Assembly: GCA_036925085.1 (NCBI GenBank)
Contig: JAUPFP010000012.1
Span: 2,889,460-2,953,459, forward strand
Direction of reading: 5' to 3'
DNA from: Brachycybe producta
Taxonomy: Eukaryota; Arthropoda; Diplopoda; Playtdesmida; Andrognathidae
Length of the DNA stretch: 64,000 nucleotides
The position numbers and the translations under genes were made by a program. Below are positions 47,341 to 58,249 of this stretch, in pieces (position 1 is the first letter of the stretch; each line of letters opens with the position of its first letter). The notes beneath the pieces are model-generated. The model was not told the DNA's origin and did not search any database. It saw nothing but the letters and a program-made list of their open reading frames with translations.

Positions 47341-48033
47341 TGAAATGGCGTGTGCCTATGAGTAGATACTACCTATTCCGAAAACATGAGTTTCACCCCA
47401 CCTCCCGTGACATGCTATTGAAACATTCCATACCTCCTTGCCGGACCCTGTATTTTTGAATTTGAATTTGAAAAATTACTCTGCAAGCAGCCATAAAGGC
47501 CTATGGCAGAGGGACAAGAGTCCAAGTGCAGCATAGAAAATGCATTGTCAAAACCAGAAAATATAAAACCCTATTGATATAAACCCAACAACAATTTCAA
47601 TATTTTTTAATGCTGCAAATAAATGCATGTATAAGCTAATGCTAATATTATCTTAATAAAAAGTGACTTTCATGTCATTGCAAATTTTAATGTGAGCTAT
47701 AATATGGCTATCTGGATTCTTGTCACTAGTTTGTAATTTTTTTTTAAGTTTGTGTATTTTATGTACATATATTTTTATTTAAACCACAAAAAAATGAACA
47801 AGGGGTGGAACACCAATAGATCCTATTCATGATCACTTTGAAAAACATCGTGATGGACGTGGAAAATGAACTGTACGGAAAGAAAGTGTAAGTGGAAAAG
47901 CAGACTGTACGAGAAAAAAAAACTTGTCTAAAACTGAGAAAAAAGCCATTATTCCCAGACGGTAAATACCGTGGTAATATCTGGTAAATACCATCTCTGG
48001 AAAAAAAATACTTTTACAACCCTGCTAAAACAT

Positions 48034-48490
48034 TGGCCATAAAAAAACACAAAATAAAATTGTTGAGGTGTTGAGATGGGATCCATTTCTCACAAGTGCA
48101 AACAGTTGTAAAAAGGGCTAGAAAATTAGAGAACTTTTTCTCAAACTGCCGAAGTATCAGAATCATGAGAATTAAAGAGCATTACAATAGTTGCATATAT
48201 AGGAATCACATCTATGCCTCACACATCCAGAGGATATAAGGGCTGACTCACCATACTCTCCTGCTTACCACAAACCAAGTTGTGGACTTGGAAACATCCT
48301 ACACGTGCCCAGTTGCAAGCCCCTAAGAAAAATCCTTGTTGATGGGAAAAGCCCTAGGCATAAAAACCCATCAACACTGTGTTTATTAGTTGTGCTTTAT
48401 CTTTCTGGGTTATTCTTTTCAAACGATTAACTCTCTGTACTTATTTTACGTGTTCTCACTGGGCTGATTCTTCATTAGTTGTCTCATTTT
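48034..48490 (+). other. Stretch without recognised feature
   Basis: Moderately AT-rich, between the hAT remnant and the partial W element. No tandem units, ends or coding frame recognised. Confidence 0.3.
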
Positions 48491-48492
48491 AT

Positions 48493-48605
48493 TTAAGAGC
48501 CTAGATACAGCGTTTAGTTCAAAATTGCTGCGAATGTAGGCGCTGGGATTGTTTTTGATTGAAAAACGGTTTTTTAACGTTTTTTTCTCTCCAGGTTTCA
48601 AAAAG
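48493..48605. mobile_element. TTAA MITE W, left end only
   Basis: TTAA then GAGCCTAGATACAGCG and GAAAAACGGTTTTTTAACG, 90 percent or more alike to 44217-44330. The similarity stops at TCTCCAGGTTTCAA. The inverted right end is missing. Confidence 0.65.
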
Positions 48606-48689
48606 ACAAAACAAAGTTTAGGATGAATCATGAATATTTAATAGCATTTTTATTTTTAAAAAAAGAGATGGACATTGATCATTTTTCTT

Positions 48690-48860
48690 CCTTTACTTTC
48701 ACTGAAACAGCATCAATAAGTGGGTCGTCCACAAACTTGTCCTCACTTTCTTGGTTGCCGGGATCGTGTAAAATTAGCTTGCCTCAATTTACTTGGAAGA
48801 TTTCTTTTGTTACTTATTCCTCTTCACTTCGAAGCTCCTCATACTTAGGTCTATAATAAA
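48690..48860 (-). pseudogene. Short coding-like relic
   Basis: Minus-strand frames give YRPKYEELRSEEE and, in another piece, LILHDPGNQESEDKFVDDPL then IDAVSVKVKEEK and a stop. The acidic, coding-like composition is unlike the AT-rich surroundings. It lies behind a W terminus and could be the tail of a transposon protein, or a host exon. Not identified. Confidence 0.3.
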
Positions 48861-49384
48861 CCCAATAAAGTTACTTTCATTGCAACATTGTCATTTTTAC
48901 TTGCTGCTCCTATAAAAATCATTCTAAAATTATAACTTAGTTGACAATCGATAATTTATGAATTAGCCAAATTAACTCTAGCAAAAGCTTTCTTTGTTTG
49001 CTTTCACAATTCGTTTGATGAATGTACTTGTAACATGATTATATTAATATTGTACATCGCTTTGGCATTGTTTTTTTAACGAAAGGGTTGGTCATATGTT
49101 TGACTTTTTTTTACTTAGTTGTTTCAAGCGTGTCTTGTTAATAATTGTTAACGCAAATATAGGACGAAATAGAACATTCACTGCAATATTTAATATGAGT
49201 GATATGCACGCATACACTAGGTGTGTCCATTTTCTTGAATTGTGTAAATATTAGAGTTAAATTAAAAAAAAAAGCTGACTGATTTGTGTCTATACATTTA
49301 GGCCTACAGTAAATGGCTGTTATATTCAAGGATGTATTGTCACCATGTTGCCATTTTTAAGTCTTCATTCTCTATAATAATTAA

Positions 49385-50286
49385 GAGCCTAGATACACGT
49401 CCATCTTGTTGTTTTGAGCAGACGACAACGAGACAAATGAGTGTCCTTATATGGTGTTACTAAAACTGCAAGAAATCGCCTCACAATCTCTCAATTAAAA
49501 TACAGTAAAGTGCAAAATCCAATAAAAAGTATTTTTCTTTAAGTGCTCGATTTAAATAATTTTTCAAAAGGTCCTTCTATTTTTAAACAAGGTTCAAAAT
49601 CGTTCGTTTTTAACCCCATGTTAAATCCCATTGTATCAAAAACCGTCCCACGAACATTTGAAAAAACTCTCGTTAAAAACGATTTAGAACAATAACAAAA
49701 TAATTAGCACGTGCTTTCATGTATTGGCTTCACAATGTTTTCTTTTTTATAAATTTTGAAAAGGTCCTTCTATTTTTAATAACGTTTAAAATCGTACATT
49801 TTTGAACTCCATGTTAAGTCTCATAGGAGCAAAACACCGTCCCACAAACGTTGGAAGAACTCTCATTAAAATAATTTAGAACAACCAAAAAAATTAGCAC
49901 GTACTTACATATGTTTATTGCCTTCAGGATGATTCTTTTTTCTAAATTCTGAAAGGTCCTTCCATTTTTAAACAAGATTCAAAATCGTACGTTTTTTTTT
50001 TAACTCCATGTTAAGTCCCGTAGGACCAAAAAACCGTGACATAAACATTTGAAGAACTCGCATTAAAAACGACTTAGAACAATCTCATAAAAATTAGCAC
50101 GTGCATTAACCTATTGGCTTTACAATGTTTTTTTTTTATAAGCTTAGCACGCGAAATTATTTTTCTATTAATTGTTATGTGACTTGAAATCTGGAGAAGA
50201 AAACGTTAAAAAACCGTTTTTCAATCAAAAACGATCGCAGCGTCTACATTCGGAGAAGTTTTGAACTAAACACTGTATCTAGGCGC
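49385..50286. mobile_element. TTAA-flanked MITE W, copy 2
   Basis: Inverted to copy 1: GAGCCTAGATACACGTCC on the left, and inverted GCGCCTAGATACAGTG on the right, between TTAA (49381-49384, 50287-50290). Longer than copy 1 because the internal block AGGTCCTTCTATTTTTAA with its surroundings (about 190 bp) is repeated three times (49569, 49761, 49947). Confidence 0.7.
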
Positions 50287-50290
50287 TTAA

Positions 50291-50960
50291 GATATAGTTT
50301 TCCTTATTTGTAACTTCTGGTAACGTGACGCTCCAAACTTACTAAAGACTCGCATACATAACTACACCTTGTGTCTAGAGCATTGTCTTTATATTCCAAC
50401 ATTTTATTAACCATGCGTTTTTATGCATGAATTAAATGGAATATTATTTTTATTTATTTATACGTTTGAAAATTGTGTTGGGAATAGTATGGTTGAATTT
50501 TCTAATCTGCATCTTTGTATAAATTAATCTGTTTGGGTTTTTTTTTTCACTTGTTTTTTTTTTTGTTTTCATTGAAATGTTTGTTTAATCATAAAATATA
50601 TTTGAAGATTTTTGTTTTTGTTTTGCTGAGTTAACACAATAAATCTTGCAGTTGGTTGTTAGGGCCTATAACCTATATATGGTCGATTTATTTCATCGTA
50701 AAAAAAGATTTTCTTTCTGGTGCCAAAATAAGCTTAAAAATATTTTTTCAAAAAAAAAATCGATCAGATTTTCTTATTAAATAATCTGTAAACACTTGAT
50801 ATACAGGGTGGCATGCTAAGAATATCGACATTGAGCAAATTGTGAATAACATAAAATTAGTTACTAGCACATGCTGGCTTTCTTGATTGGCAAGTATTTT
50901 TTATTCAAGTCAGAAAGCACTGACAGCAGGGATGGGTAGGTATAATATGTCACGTTTTAT
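50291..50960 (+). other. AT-rich stretch without recognised feature
   Basis: Runs of T and simple AT-rich DNA; no repeat ends or frames recognised. Confidence 0.3.
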
Positions 50961-50963
50961 ATA

Positions 50964-51515
50964 GGTGTGGGACACTTGTCCTATGGACACTTGCTCTAAA
51001 GTTATTTGCTCTGAATGGACATTTGAACTATGGAGAATTGCCCTAAAATCATTTGCCCTAAAACATTTGCTCCAAATGGACATTTGCCATAAAGGGACAT
51101 TTGTTCTAAAAAGGTTTACCTTAAAAGGACATTTGCCTTAAAACCACGTGTCCTAAAAGGGCATTTACCCTAATCAGTAGTGTAAATTTGTCATTTGGCA
51201 TTTTTTCATGCCTTTCACATACTCACCAGAAGACACTAAACCGTATAAAAAGGGAGAACAAAAAGTGGCTTTAGGGCAAATGTCTTTTATGGCAAATAGT
51301 TTTAGGGCAAATGTCCTTTAGGGCAAATGGTTTTAGGGCAAGTGGTTTAGGGCCAATGTCCCTTTAGGGTAAATGGTTTCAGGGCAAATATCCCTTTAAG
51401 GCAAATGGCTTTAGGGCCAATGTACCTTTAGGGCCAATATACCTTTAGGGCAAATGGGTAAATGGCTTTAGGGAAAATGGTTTTAGGGTAAACGGCTTTA
51501 GGGCAAATGTCTATA
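50964..51515. repeat. Inverted-arm minisatellite element M, copy E
   Basis: Starts AGGTGTGGGACACTTGTCC; left arm of CATTTGCCCTAAA units to 51170, centre TCAGTAGTGTAAATTTGTCA with ACTCACCAGAAGACACTAAA, right arm of TTTAGGGCAAATGG units to AATGTCTATATACC. Complete copy with both termini. Confidence 0.75.
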
Positions 51516-51942
51516 TACCGTTTTATATGCGGTTTTATACTGTATATTATACTGTATAATACTTGATGTCTCAAACTCTTATTTTATATACGTATAAAAC
51601 CAAACGTATAAAACTAAAAAAAGTACAAAAAGTTTAATTTAACAAAGTTAGAAGATTTTTTAAATGCTCAAAACAAAGTGTTTCATTAAAAAAAACATTT
51701 GCAAATTTACAATCAAAAAGTGGAAAATTGGCCAAAAGAAAAGAAAAAGTAAATATTTTAAAATTTAAATGTAACTGGTATTTGAAATATTTATGCACAT
51801 TAATACTCGTCACAATGTTGTTTAACTTGCACTTTAAGAACGTGATAAATGTAAAGAAGAATGAACATAAGACGAGTTCGAAAACAGGCTTTCCAGCATT
51901 CCTGTGGATGTTGGAATGCTTAGTTCTTTTTTCTGCCAGCTC

Positions 51943-52017
51943 ACTCATTGTATCAAGTTTGTTTTCATTTAACTTGATTCAAGATAAATGAAAACAAACT
52001 TGATACAATGAGTGGGA
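51943..52017. repeat. Long perfect hairpin
   Basis: CTCACTCATTGTATCAAGTT plus 11 bases, then a 13-base loop and the exact inverse. The 31-bp stem is almost without mismatch, which in otherwise unselected AT-rich DNA points to recent origin or to conversion between arms. Confidence 0.75.
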
Positions 52018-52708
52018 TGAGTGGGGTTTCATATTTTATAGGTGTTAAATTTGTGATTTTATAATAGGTTTTATACGTTTTATACAGGTTTTTGACAGTT
52101 TTATACAGCATAATACGTCACAAGTCAACATATAAAACATTACTTTTGTGACATTTACCCATCTCTGATTGACAGTCTTTGTAACAGTTACTGTAAAAGT
52201 CAAAAAGTGCTATATGAAACTCATCAATCTCGACTTAGATATTAGATTTATTTTCCTTTGCAATGGATGCATCTTGTTATTTTTGAGATTTTTTGGACTC
52301 AAACATCGTTGATCTATAACAGGACAACAAAAGTTTTCTAGGGTTCTTATAGCCAATGATTGATGATCTGATAAAAAAGGAAAGCATTGGGGACGTGATG
52401 AGATTGATTGCACATTTGCACCGCAACAAAAATGCTCCTAATGTCTTTTAAAGTTATGGCAACGTATTTTGACGTTGTGATTCCAAGATATTTTCTCGCA
52501 CATTAAGTCTCAATTGCTATAATACCAAAATTTTGACATTAGTGTTAACATTTTGTTTCTTATTCTACTTGTACGTGTCACAATTGGTATCGATTGCAGT
52601 TGGCAGTTAAAATGTATTGTATATTTGTGTTTTTATTAATGATAACTGGTAAACCAGTCATGCAACTTACACGAAAGGAAAGGGACTATGTGTGACTCGC
52701 TCAAAACG

Positions 52709-53230
52709 TTGTAACACACGGTATATCGTGATCTCTCCAGAATGCTAGCCTGGGGGTGTCCGACTCCTCACTGTCGCTCCCTCCCCATGCGTACGAACCT
52801 ATTTAGAGCATAGGGATACCTCTCGGAGTGGGGTCGCTCATGGGTGTACACAGGCCCAAACCTATAAAAGTACTGCATTTTTCTTTGTTATTCGTCCATT
52901 CTGTTTCTCAAATTTGTTCACGCTTTGACACGTTGATTTTATCTGTTACAATGGACCTGGGGACACTTCTTTAAAGTAACTGTTCATCTTTGGGTTCTAT
53001 AGTTTCTTACTTAAGAAATAATGACTTCATGTGTCTTTAATTCTTTGGAACATCCAAAGACACTATACGACAAGAAGGTAAAAGAGCCCCATCGCAACGA
53101 GACGATTTCAGAGGCAGGTGGTGACCACCTCTCTGAAGAATCGCATCCTCTTCAGGATGTCATCGATCATCCGCGACCATTTGTCATATTCTGCCGTTCC
53201 AACCTTCCTCGCGTATGGTAACCATACAAG
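52709..53230 (+). repeat. LTR-like unit, second copy
   Basis: TGTAACACACGGTATATCGT, GCTAGCCTGGGGGTGTCC, GTGTACACAGGCCCAAACCT then CTATAAAAG (TATA, about 52862), and a leader with TTCAGAGGCAGGTGGTGACC. Block order equals 45484-46135. No AATAAA at the matching place. A 66-codon open frame (53021-53221) lies over the leader but shows no known domain. Confidence 0.45.
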
Positions 53231-53860
53231 GAAGAAAGGTACACAAGTCAACAAATGGCAGAAAATCAGGCATTGCATGTTATGTGAGTAAAAGATCAAC
53301 CCCAAACACATGTAAAATATTGAAGCATTTAAGTGTACATACACATGTACATGGCTTCTAACACCATAATATTGTGGCGAACCCACATGTCCCGGTTCCT
53401 GGGTCTGGATTCTCTGGGAAAGCTTTTTAATATTTTATAATATAAACTATATTATTGATTTCCTTTGTTCTAATGTAATATTATTTTATGCCATTAATGT
53501 GAAATGAGATTGTTGTTTTAAAAGAAGAGAGAACATGGAGGCAGGCCTAGGTCGCTTTTGCTCTCTCTTTTTGTTTCTGAAAAGACAATCTCAGGAATGT
53601 AGCTTTCATTCACCTTCTGGTCTTGTCGATTGTTGTGCTACTAGCGGGGGGGGGGGGGTGATGTCTATGGACAGCACAACTGCTTTTTGTGTCATGGGTG
53701 TTATATCCTTTTCAGGATATTAGACCGTGTGCTATATCAATATTTGGAGACTAGAACTGTATAAAAGGACAAGTGCAACCTGTGACAGCTGTCTCTCTCG
53801 CACTCTTGATGTTAATCTCTTGAACCTCTTAGTAGTGAAGGGTTGTCGTGGTCACTCGTC
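53231..53860 (+). other. Stretch without recognised feature
   Basis: AT-rich with a short G run (53645-53658). No ends or coding frame supported. Confidence 0.3.
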
Positions 53861-53863
53861 TTA

Positions 53864-54294
53864 TGCCGCAGTCACACTAGGCTGGTTTCCCAGCTGCTGG
53901 TTGCTGCTGGCTGGTTGTAGCGCTCTAGCAGCATAGTCTGAACTGCTACTAGCAGCTGCTGTCTCCAGCGGGCTAGTGATTTTAACAGCAGCTGGTGAAG
54001 TTGGACATGTCCAACTTTAGCAGCTACCAGCTGGTCATGTGACTCCCTTCCTGCTGCTTCCATCTAGTGTGAACTTTTTATTGCTAGTAGTGGCACTAGT
54101 GGTAGTTGAAACTCCACTGCTTGGGTTGGTTGTTGTTAGAGTTTGTGTTTTTGCAAGACGGTGATTGGATGACTTGCACTGCTAATACCAGCAGTGACTG
54201 GACAAGTGTGAACCCAAAGCAGCTGCGCTTGCTGTTGCTGCTAATAGCCAGCAGCAACCAGCAGCTTGTAAACCAGCCTAGTGTGACTGCCGCT
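53864..54294. mobile_element. MITE family H, copy 1
   Basis: Inverted ends TGCCGCAGTCACACTAGGCT and AGCGGCAGTCACACTAGGCT, flanked by TTA (53861-53863, 54295-54297), a PIF/Harbinger-type 3-bp duplication. The interior is rich in CAGCTGCTGG/CCAGCAGCTG words and folds extensively. Confidence 0.7.
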
Positions 54295-54468
54295 TTAACG
54301 ATGAAACTCTCAACAATCTCTTTAAGATGTGCACTAGCAATAGCTTCCATAGGGGCGAATTCATGATAATTTGTATGACTGAATAGTCCTGTAAATAAGG
54401 AGATTTCTATCAGCATCTTGGCATTTACGATTATTTTTCATTTGGCTTCTTTGGTAGAAGATCTCTAA

Positions 54469-54858
54469 AGGCGCATTCACACTAGGCTGGTTTACAAGCC
54501 GCTGGTTGCTGCTGGCTATTAGCAGCAACAGCAAGCAGCAGCTGCTTTGGGTTTACACTTCTTTAGTCACTTGCTGGTATTAGCAGCGCAAGTCATCCAA
54601 TCACCGTCGTACAAAAACACAAACGAATAACAACCAACCCAAGCAGTGGAGTTCCACACTGGTAGCTGCAGGAAGAGAGTCAAATGACCAGCTGGTAGCT
54701 GCTAAAGTTGGACATGTTCAACTTCACCAGCCGCTGTTAAAATCACTAGCGAGCTGGAAAAAGCAGCTGCTGGTAGCAGTTCACACTATGCTGCTAGCTG
54801 ACTACAACCAGCAAGCATCAACCAACAGCTGGGAAACCAGCCTTGTGTAAATGCACCA
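54469..54858. mobile_element. MITE family H, copy 2
   Basis: Opposite orientation to copy 1. Ends AGGCGCATTCACACTAGGCT and (inverted) TGGTGCATTTACACAAGGCT; TAA on both sides (54466-54468, 54859-54861). Shares GTTGCTGCTGGCTATTAGCA with copy 1. Confidence 0.7.
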
Positions 54859-54861
54859 TAA

Positions 54862-55720
54862 GCGTGGCTGCTGCTTGAGATAAGCAACATTGGGAAGTCA
54901 GATTTGGTCATCTTTGTCACCCTATTTGTAAGTTGTTATACTGCACCCCGTTCCACATATCTATTCGGCACCACAATATGTACAGTGTATAGACGCCATA
55001 ATTGTTTATTTATATAAATCAAAATGAAAACGTATGAAGGTGTGGTAGGGTTTTACGTTTTTTATGACTAGCAATTTTTACTGGGCTTTTTGACCTCCAT
55101 TGCTCTTTAGAGCAATAAAGGTTTATAGGATTATGCAAGAAAATGGGCAAAAAAGGATGTCTGTGTCTGTATGTCTGGATGTCCGAGTTTGTGGGTCAAA
55201 CAACTCAAGAACGGATGAGATAAAGAGATGCAGTATTTTTTATTTGATTTAGTGGGTCAATTTGATGCTACTGACGTAAAATCAGAAAATTTTACCTAGG
55301 CGTTATTTTTTTATGAATTTTTTAGAAACACATTTTGAGTTTTTGGCCATACATTTTTGTGTGTCAAACAACTCTAAAACGGGCCATTTACAACAAAATG
55401 TCATCAGACCTAAAATTATAAGCACTTTCTGACGTTGAAACTGGAAAAATATTGAAATTTTAGAGTGATCCGATATATGAAATTTCAATTTTTTAAAAAC
55501 GTGCAATTTTTTTAAAAAAACCTGAGATTCTTTCTCTTTCCAGTTGTAGCATTTGAAAGGGGAACTATTCCTATTATTTAGGAGGGGTGTTCCTTTTTAT
55601 GTTCTATTGTTATTTTTGTATATTAAAATACATGTGACGTATTCTCATTTTAAACCATATTATTACAAACGAATAACGCAATGCGCATCACGTGTAACTA
55701 TGTCACGTATGTGAGTACAT
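54862..55720 (+). other. AT-rich stretch without recognised feature
   Basis: The part 55130-55510 contains CAAACAACTC(A/T)A twice (55198, 55366) and ATGTCTGGATGTCCGAGTTT, possibly an old repeat. No coding frame supported. Confidence 0.3.
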
Positions 55721-55735
55721 ACTTTTGTGTTTAAC

Positions 55736-56322
55736 ACATATGCGTACACATGTGTACATGTGCGTACACGTGTGTACACGTGCGTACACGTGCGTACACG
55801 TGCGTACACGTGCGTACACGTGCGTACACGTGCGTACACGTGCGTACACGTGCGTACACGTGCGTACACGTGCGTAAACATATGCGCACGTGCATACACG
55901 TGCGTAAACATGCGCACGGGCATACACGTGCGTAAACATGCACACGGGCATACACGTGCATAAACATGCGCGCATGTGTTAACATGTGTGTACACATGCG
56001 CACACGTGCGTACATGTGCATAAACATGCGCGCATGTGTTAACATGTGTGTACACATGTGCACACGTGCGTACATGTGCGTACACATGCGCACACGTGCG
56101 TACATGTGCGCACACGTGCGCACACGTGCGTACACGTGCACACACGTGCGTACATGTGCACACACGTGCGTACATGTGCGCACACGTGCGCACACAATGT
56201 GCACACGTGCGTACATGTGCGTACACATTGCGCGCATGCGTTAACATGTGTGTACACATGCGCACACGTGCGTACATGTGCGTACACATTGCGCGCATGC
56301 GTGTACATGTGCATACGCATGT
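55736..56322. repeat. Alternating purine-pyrimidine minisatellite
   Basis: Ten-base units (TGCGTACACG) perfect from about 55761 to 55872, then variants with CATGTGCG and GCGCACACG. The first 140 bp alternate purine and pyrimidine without a break; later parts break only at a few AA or TT steps. Such sequence favours left-handed Z-DNA. Frames on both strands spell Val/Arg/Thr/Cys repeats and are not genes. Confidence 0.95.
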
Positions 56323-56525
56323 AACAATGAAAGAAAATTGCTTGTTTGATACAGTATATAATGTATACAGTATATAAAGCAATGGAGGTATATAGGGTTT
56401 CTTGAATCCCTTGTTGCTAGTGTTTTATGGACGACTATAGTTGGCAACCTTTAATTTGGTCTCGATTGTTTTGTCAAAGTTTGTTTTTTCTACAGGCACA
56501 ATACTACTATGCCTATTAATAATAA

Positions 56526-56830
56526 ACTATACACACATGAGTTAAATGAATTCAAATTAAATGTGTTTAGGTGAATTATACGGAATCCAGTTAAGGACAA
56601 GAATGAATTAAAAATTGACTTTATTATTAATATTTTTAAAATTGAAATACTAAATCAATATTTTGTCAATAATGGTTATATATTATGTTTAAGTATTAAC
56701 TCAATATTTTCAAATTATATCTAACTGAACAAATTGAATTCTATATATTGTTTGTTTGCTCATCACAGGGTTCTGTAGAACACATTTATTATTTAAATGC
56801 ATTTAAATTATCAGGTATGTGTACTAGGTT
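56526..56830 (-). mobile_element. MITE family X, copy 3
   Basis: Inverted to copy 1, with TAA on both sides (56523-56525, 56831-56833). Shares AATTAAATGTGTTTAGGTGA, CAATATTTTGTCAATAATGG and TGTTTGTTTGC. Confidence 0.75.
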
Positions 56831-56967
56831 TAATTGGTTCATAGGAGTGTTTTAAACATGTTTTAATTTTACCATTTGTGTCATTTTTGTGTCAAATTTT
56901 TTGTTCGAAGTTTTTGGAATCTTGTTTCATTTTCTTCAATCATTGTTTGAATAGATAGAATCGTTTA

Positions 56968-57727
56968 ATGTCTTAAAACTCAAATGATTTCTGTTGGCCG
57001 AATTACGATTGCCCATCACAAGCAAGAAAAAGCCGCACCAACTAATGACAACTATAATGAATAAAGTAATTAAAATTCTGCCGTTTTTGATCAATTAGTG
57101 GGCTTAATTTTTTTTAAATCAGTTATTATAATAATTGTGATTGGCAATTTCATGAAATTTATTTTGTTGAAATATTTCGCGAAATACACTGTATATATGA
57201 AAAGTTGTGAAATATATTGAAAAGTTGTCAAATTAATTGAAATTTATGAAATAAAACAATATAATTGCTTCAGTTTACATTAACTTTATATGATTATTTC
57301 TCACATCATATGATGTAGTATATAAAGTTAATGTAAACTGAAGCAATTATCTTATTTTATTTCATAGGTTTCAATTAATTTGACAACTTTTCAATATATC
57401 TCACAACTTTCCATATATCAATATCGCAAAATATTTCAATAAAATATATTTCATGAAATATTGCCCATCACTAGTTATTATAATAACTAATTTTTTTCGA
57501 AAATAAGCTCACTAATTGATCGAAAACGGCAGAATTTTAATTACTTTATTCATTATATTTGCCATTAGTTGGTGCGGCTTTTTTCTTGCTTGTAGCAATG
57601 GTTGTACAACAACCAGCTAATGCTGTAAGAGGAATACTTTAAAAAAACGTAGTGATCGGTAATCTTATTTCGGCAATCAATTCTAATTAGCTTTCCAACA
57701 GAAAACATTTGAGTTTTAAGACTTAAA
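56968..57727. mobile_element. 760-bp foldback element
   Basis: The left half runs from TGTCTTAAAACTCAAATGAT to the axis at about 57306; the right half is its reverse complement, ending at TTTGAGTTTTAAGACTTA. Paired blocks include AAGTAATTAAAATTCTGCCG, GGTGCGGCTTTTT and CTTCAGTTTACATTAAC, the last perfect on both sides of the axis. Non-coding. Confidence 0.75.
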
Positions 57728-57940
57728 ATAAAATGTATACACTATTTAGTATTAAGTCACCTACATTAAGTTAATAAAATGGACAAACAAAACCATTGTT
57801 CATTGTGACAAACTGATTTACCGACTCATTCCTATACAGATTTGTTATACTTTTAGTCATCTGTTTTACTAACGAGGTGTCAATATTGTTATCTATATCT
57901 TGAAGTTTTCTTTCTATCAGTTGTAGATGTCGTATATTAC

Positions 57941-58146
57941 ACAAGCAATTAGAAAACGGGATGAACAGAAGTTGGCTCCGCCCTTTTTTATGACGAACGG
58001 CAACTTCTAATTGGTTGGTTATGTAGTCTGAAGTCACATGCTCCGCCCGTTTTAACGTTAACCGCACAATAAACCAATTAGAAGTTGTCGTTCGTCATAA
58101 AAAAGGCGGAGCCAATTTCTGTTCATCCCTGTTTCTAATTACCTGT
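57941..58146. mobile_element. Foldback MITE with 9-bp target duplication, copy 4
   Basis: 206 bp, inverted ends ACAAGCAATTAGAAAACGGG and ACAGGTAATTAGAAACAGGG. Flanks GTATATTAC (57932-57940) and GTATATTAT (58147-58155), 9 bp with one change. Core GGCTCCGCCCTTTTTTATGA and AACTTCTAATTGGTTGGTT as in copy 3. Confidence 0.78.
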
Positions 58147-58249
58147 GTATATTATGGCATGGGCAGTGACGCCCGCAGGATAATTTCATGGGGGGGAGCC
58201 TCCCCGCACCGCTGCGTGGGTATAAGGCGCTCTTGTGTAAACTCTCTTA

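Larger units (their letters stand above)
45446..47450 (-). mobile_element. Mariner-type transposon (DD41D), interrupted
   Basis: Inverted ends CAGGGTCCGGCAAGGAGATA and CAGGGTCCGGCAAGGAGGTA, flanked by TA at 45444-45445 and 47451-47452, the Tc1/mariner target. Transposase on the minus strand. An LTR-like unit (about 45484-46135) lies between the transposase stop and the left end and lengthens the element to 2.0 kb. Confidence 0.85.
45321..48024. mobile_element. hAT remnant hosting a mariner, with perfect 8-bp duplication
   Basis: Ends CAAGGTTGGCACAATCCCGG and (inverted) CAGGGTTGTAAAAGTA; CTAAAACA on both sides (45313-45320 and 48025-48032), a perfect 8-bp duplication. Subterminal TGGTAAATACC/GGTAAATACC blocks repeat in both halves. 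The mariner at 45446-47450 splits it. A relic frame at about 47797-47900 (GTPIDPIHDHFEKHRDGRGK) resembles a BED-finger start of a hAT transposase. Confidence 0.75.

Noticed and set aside
51634-51948. 104-codon minus-strand frame as a membrane protein
   Set aside because: Lys/Asn/Phe-rich translation of AT-rich DNA, matched by a similar open frame on the opposite strand, without a recognisable motif.
53021-53221. 66-codon frame as an exon of the gene started at 40921
   Set aside because: No matching acceptor/donor pair in phase; it lies in the leader of an LTR-like unit.
55663-56382. 239-codon frame rich in Val/Arg/Thr/Cys on the minus strand, Cys-rich protein candidate
   Set aside because: It is the translation of the 10-bp alternating repeat and similar frames are open on both strands.
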